Assembly: GCF_014645815.1 (NCBI RefSeq)
Contig: NZ_BMML01000010.1
Location: 62,001-126,000 of the forward strand
From: Streptomyces fuscichromogenes
Lineage (GTDB): Bacteria; Actinomycetota; Actinomycetes; Streptomycetales; Streptomycetaceae
Direction: 5' to 3'
DNA: 64,000 nt
Positions 61,417 to 64,000 of the stretch are shown piece after piece. The notes beneath the pieces are model-generated. The model was not told the origin of the DNA. It ran no database searches and was given only the letters and a program-made list of their open reading frames with translations. Each line of letters begins with the position of its first letter. The stretch's first letter is position 1. Made by a program: the position numbers and the translations under genes.

Positions 61417-62212
61417 GGCCGTGGCGGAGTCCGCGGAAGCTCCCGCCGCGGTGCGGCACGCGGAGGAGGTCATGGGGACGGTCTTCTCCTTCGACGTCCG
61501 CGGCGGGGATCCGGATGCGGTACGGGCGGCCCTCGACGAGGCGGTCGCCGGCCTGCACCGGGTCGACGAGGTGTTCAGCACCTACCGCGAGGACAGCCAG
61601 GTGTCCCGGCTGGCGCGGGAGGAGATCGGCGTCGCGGAGTGCGATCCCGAGGTGGCCGAGGTGCTGGAGCTGGCGGCCGAGGCGGAGCGGGTGAGCGACG
61701 GCTGGTTCAGCGCCCGCTACCGGGGACGGCTCGATCCCACCGGGATCGTGAAGGGCTGGTCCGCCGAGCGGGCGGCGCGCTCGCTCCGGCAGGTGGCCGG
61801 GGTGCGTGGGGTGAGCGTGAACGGCGGCGGCGACGTCCAGATGTTCGGCGCGCCCGAACCGACGCGCGCCTGGCGGGTGGGGATCGCCGATCCGCTGCGG
61901 CCGGGTGGCCTGGCGGCGGTGATCTCGGCGGCTGGGGTGGCGGAACTGGCGGTCGCCACGTCCGGTACGGCCGAGCGGGGCGCCCATATCGTCGACCCGC
62001 GCACGGCCAAGTCGGCGGTGACGGACCTGGTGGCGGTCACGGTGGTGGGTCCGCGGCTGACGTGGGTGGACTGCTGGGCCACGGCGGCGTTCGCGATGGG
62101 GTCGCGGGCCGGGCTGGCGTGGCTGGAGTCGCTGCCCGGCGTGGAGGGCCTGCTGATCACGGCGGGCGACGAGGTGCGGTGCACGGGGGGTCTGGCCGCG
62201 CGTCTGGGCTGA
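61409..62212 (+). CDS. apbE: FAD:protein FMN transferase (ApbE)
   Basis: A 267-residue flavin transferase that attaches FMN covalently to Thr in the SGAT motif of FMN_bind proteins. Landmarks are VMGTVFSFDV (21-30), FSTYREDSQVSRL (56-68), DPTGIVKGW (109-117), VNGGGDVQ (137-144) and the Mg-binding SGTAERGAHIVDPRT. No signal peptide is evident, unlike Gram-negative ApbE, so anchoring or export is unclear. GTG 61409 lies inside the preceding gene, so translation is coupled. It provides the modification needed by the three upstream FMN sites. Confidence 0.92.
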   Translation: MAEAVAESAEAPAAVRHAEEVMGTVFSFDVRGGDPDAVRAALDEAVAGLHRVDEVFSTYREDSQVSRLAREEIGVAECDPEVAEVLELAAEAERVSDGWFSARYRGRLDPTGIVKGWSAERAARSLRQVAGVRGVSVNGGGDVQMFGAPEPTRAWRVGIADPLRPGGLAAVISAAGVAELAVATSGTAERGAHIVDPRTAKSAVTDLVAVTVVGPRLTWVDCWATAAFAMGSRAGLAWLESLPGVEGLLITAGDEVRCTGGLAARLG

Positions 62213-62273
62213 GGCGGGGGACGCTTGCCGGCGCTTACAGGGTGCCCGTGGCTGGGAAGAAACGGCGACTGCA

Positions 62274-62312
62274 GCGCCCCGTCAGGGGCGCGGGGAACCG
62301 CGCGATCAGCCC
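62274..62312 (-). repeat. dispersed intergenic repeat, copy 6
   Basis: On the minus strand CTGATCGCGCGGTTCCCCGC is followed by the GCGCCCC-TGAC-GGGGCGC hairpin (plus-strand loop GTCA). It lies about 60 bases after apbE and may end that operon. Confidence 0.8.
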
Positions 62313-62428
62313 CCACCCACCCGCAGCCGAACACCGACCGCAATGTTTTCTGATTTTCTCCCCCACAACGGCATCCCTCCCACCCCTTCGGCCGTACCCC
62401 CTGTGAAGCGATTTCCGGGAGGAACACC

Positions 62429-62593
62429 ATGGCCGTCTTCAGCAACCTCATGCCGTTCAACCATCGGGACCGCGACCGCGACCGCAACGACGGTCACGGG
62501 GACCGGCACGGTCACGACCACGACCGTCACGGCCACGACCACGACCGCCACGGGCACGACCACGGCGACCGGCACGGTCACGGACACTACTGA
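62429..62593 (+). CDS. 54-residue His/Asp/Arg-rich protein, probable metal binder
   Basis: A small gene with an excellent GGGAGGAAC ribosome site. After ten hydrophobic-leaning residues (MAVFSNLMPF) the chain consists almost only of His, Asp, Arg and Gly in HGHD/DRHG units; 14 of 54 residues are His. The composition fits metal (Ni, Zn, Cu or Co) buffering, as in Hpn-like proteins, but no homologue is asserted. It sits between apbE and an ABC exporter. A T-rich stretch (62343-62359) upstream may hold its promoter. Confidence 0.7.
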   Translation: MAVFSNLMPFNHRDRDRDRNDGHGDRHGHDHDRHGHDHDRHGHDHGDRHGHGHY

Positions 62594-62610
62594 CCACCCC
62601 TGAAGGCCGA

Positions 62611-62639
62611 GCGGACCGGCGCCGGGTCGGCCGGTCCGC
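62611..62639 (+). terminator. hairpin behind the His-rich gene
   Basis: A 9-base perfect stem (GCGGACCGG / CCGGTCCGC) with an 11-base GC-rich loop lies 17 bases after the stop codon. It has no U-tract, and transcription may continue into the ABC gene. Confidence 0.6.
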
Positions 62640-62667
62640 TCGCCGGCGGTTTCCGAGGAACCCTCAC

Positions 62668-64000
62668 ATGGCGCACGTGCTGCGGCGTCTGCTGTCGGCC
62701 GGCGCCCCCTCCGACACCGTGGTCGCGGCCGCTCCCCCGGTCTCCCCGCGCGAGGTCTTCCGGCGGTTCTGGCCGTACACCCGAGGCGGCCGCCGCTGGC
62801 TCCTGCCGCTCGTCCTGCTGAGCCTGACCACCCCCGCCGTCGACGCCGCGGAACTCTGGCTCTTCAAGTTCGTCGTCGACGACGTGCTCGTCGCCCGGGA
62901 GCTGCGGCCGCTGCTGTGGATCGCCCCCGCCTACCTGGGCCTCGTCCTCTGCTCCGGCGCCCTCGGGTTCGCCGACGAGGTGACGTCCGCCTGGGTCGGC
63001 GAACGCTTCCTGCTCACGCTGCGCTCCGGGGTGTTCCGGCATGTCCAGGGACTCTCGCTCGGCTTCTTCGAGCGCCGGCGGCTCGGCGACGTGCTGTCCA
63101 GGGTCACGGGCGATGTCGACGCGGTGGAGACGTTCCTGCTCTCCGGCGTCGCGGACGCCCTGTACTACGCGATCAGCCTGGGCGTCTACCTCGGCCTGCT
63201 GCTCTACCTCCGCTGGGACCTCACCCTGCTCGCCCTCGTCGTCGTACCGCTGTTCTGGGGCGCGGCGCGACGGTTCTCGCGGCTGGTCCGGGCGGCCTCG
63301 CGGGAACGCAGGCGGCGCGGCGGGGCGCTCGGCGCGATCGCCGAGGAGTCGCTGGGCAACGTCCTGCTCGTGCAGGCGTACAACCGGCAGTCGTGGGAGG
63401 CGGACCGGTTCGAGCGGGAGAACACCGGCAGGTTCCGGGCGACGATGGCCTCGGCGCGGATCCATGCCGTGTACGCGCCCGTGGTCGAGTTCGTGGAGGT
63501 GGCGGGCGGCCTCGCGGTGCTGGCCCTCGGCACCTGGAAGCTGGCCCAGGGCCAGCTCACCCTCGGCGGCCTGCTGGTGTTCCTCGCGCTGATCGGCAAG
63601 CTGTACGGCCCGGTGCACGGGCTGTCCGGGCTGGGCTCCACCTTCTACGCGGCCTCCGCCGCCGCGGAGCGGATCATCGAACTGCTCGACGAGCGGCCCC
63701 AGGTGACCGAGGCGGCCGGGGCCCGGCGGATCGGCCGGGCGCGGGGCGCCGTGGAGTTCGACCGGGTGTGGTTCCGCTATCCCGGTACGACGGCCTGGGT
63801 GCTGTCGGACGTGTCGTTCCGGGCGGCTCCCGGGGAGACGCTGGCGCTGGTCGGGGCGAGCGGGGCGGGCAAGTCCACGCTCGCGAAGCTGCAGTTGCGG
63901 TTCTACGACCCCGACCGGGGCGCGGTCCGGCTCGACGGGACCGATCTGCGCGAACTGAGTCTGACCGACGTCCGGGAGAACATCTCCGTGGTGCTGCAGG
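62668..64000 (+). CDS. ABC exporter, fused membrane and ATP-binding domains (runs off right edge)
   Basis: The first 444 residues of a half-transporter. The type I exporter membrane domain spans about 30-330 (FWPYTRGGRRWLLPLVLLSL, coupling helices near RRRLGDVLSRVTGDVDAVE). The nucleotide-binding domain begins near 355 (VEFDRVWFRYPG), with Walker A LVGASGAGKSTLAKL, the LRFYDPDRGAVRLDG strand and the Q-loop at the edge (ISVVLQ). The signature and Walker B lie outside the window. GAGGAA precedes ATG 62668. The substrate is unknown, and a metal or peptide is conceivable given the His-rich neighbour. Confidence 0.88.
   Translation, partial: MAHVLRRLLSAGAPSDTVVAAAPPVSPREVFRRFWPYTRGGRRWLLPLVLLSLTTPAVDAAELWLFKFVVDDVLVARELRPLLWIAPAYLGLVLCSGALGFADEVTSAWVGERFLLTLRSGVFRHVQGLSLGFFERRRLGDVLSRVTGDVDAVETFLLSGVADALYYAISLGVYLGLLLYLRWDLTLLALVVVPLFWGAARRFSRLVRAASRERRRRGGALGAIAEESLGNVLLVQAYNRQSWEADRFERENTGRFRATMASARIHAVYAPVVEFVEVAGGLAVLALGTWKLAQGQLTLGGLLVFLALIGKLYGPVHGLSGLGSTFYAASAAAERIIELLDERPQVTEAAGARRIGRARGAVEFDRVWFRYPGTTAWVLSDVSFRAAPGETLALVGASGAGKSTLAKLQLRFYDPDRGAVRLDGTDLRELSLTDVRENISVVLQ

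Overview
The window is about 72% GC. It carries ssgB (a SsgA-like sporulation gene found only in morphologically complex actinomycetes), Streptomyces-type -10 elements and leaderless starts, and many Tat-exported lipoproteins. The order thrS ... ssgB ... cobalamin genes ... metNIQ ... glycerophosphodiesterase ... argH matches, from memory, a core-chromosome segment of Streptomyces. No phage, plasmid, transposase or CRISPR signal was seen.

Layout. 1-7.6 kb: the start of thrS, a two-gene DUF4365 operon, a DnaQ-like exonuclease, and a MarR-type regulator divergent from a stand-alone 2-oxoglutarate dehydrogenase E1. 7.8-16.1 kb: two nearly identical tRNA-Val(CAC) genes in direct orientation bracket an SRPBCC protein and a five-gene sugar-uptake/polysaccharide-lyase operon with a LacI-like operator on its promoter. 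16.1-20.6 kb: small membrane proteins, ssgB, a CGNR zinc-finger protein, a DsbA-fold oxidoreductase and a double GNAT. 20.6-22.5 kb: a chorismate-binding/aminodeoxychorismate-lyase pair. 22.7-23.2 kb: five tRNA genes (Gly, Cys, 3 x Val-GAC). 23.2-28.2 kb: a zinc-ribbon protein, a phosphotransferase, two small proteins, a membrane Ser/Thr kinase, a decayed NUDIX gene and a TrmH-type methyltransferase.

28.3-35.3 kb is a cobalamin cluster: a siroheme/SUMT fusion, a BluB-CobT fusion with a disordered extension of about 690 residues, and a CbiE-CbiT fusion. 36.2-39.2 kb holds metNIQ preceded by a Cys/Met-rich leader peptide. 39-44 kb holds a HAD phosphatase, small membrane proteins, a GNAT, a sigma-like factor, a glycerophosphodiesterase and an acyltransferase. 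44-49 kb holds a multicopper oxidase, a TetR-controlled MFS exporter and an aldo/keto reductase. 49.6-52.4 kb is argG-argH with an ARG-box-like promoter.

52.5-56.4 kb holds a secreted protein with a duplicated domain, a PPOX-like protein, an L,D-transpeptidase and a two-component system. Divergent from that system, 57.2-62.2 kb encodes two paired modules of haem/flavin membrane reductase plus membrane-anchored FMN-binding protein, followed by ApbE. Together they look like a flavin-based electron-export pathway. The window ends with a 54-residue His-rich protein and the start of an ABC exporter.

A short repeat family with the core CTGGTCGCGCAGTTCCCCGC recurs in six intergenic places, mostly behind stop codons.
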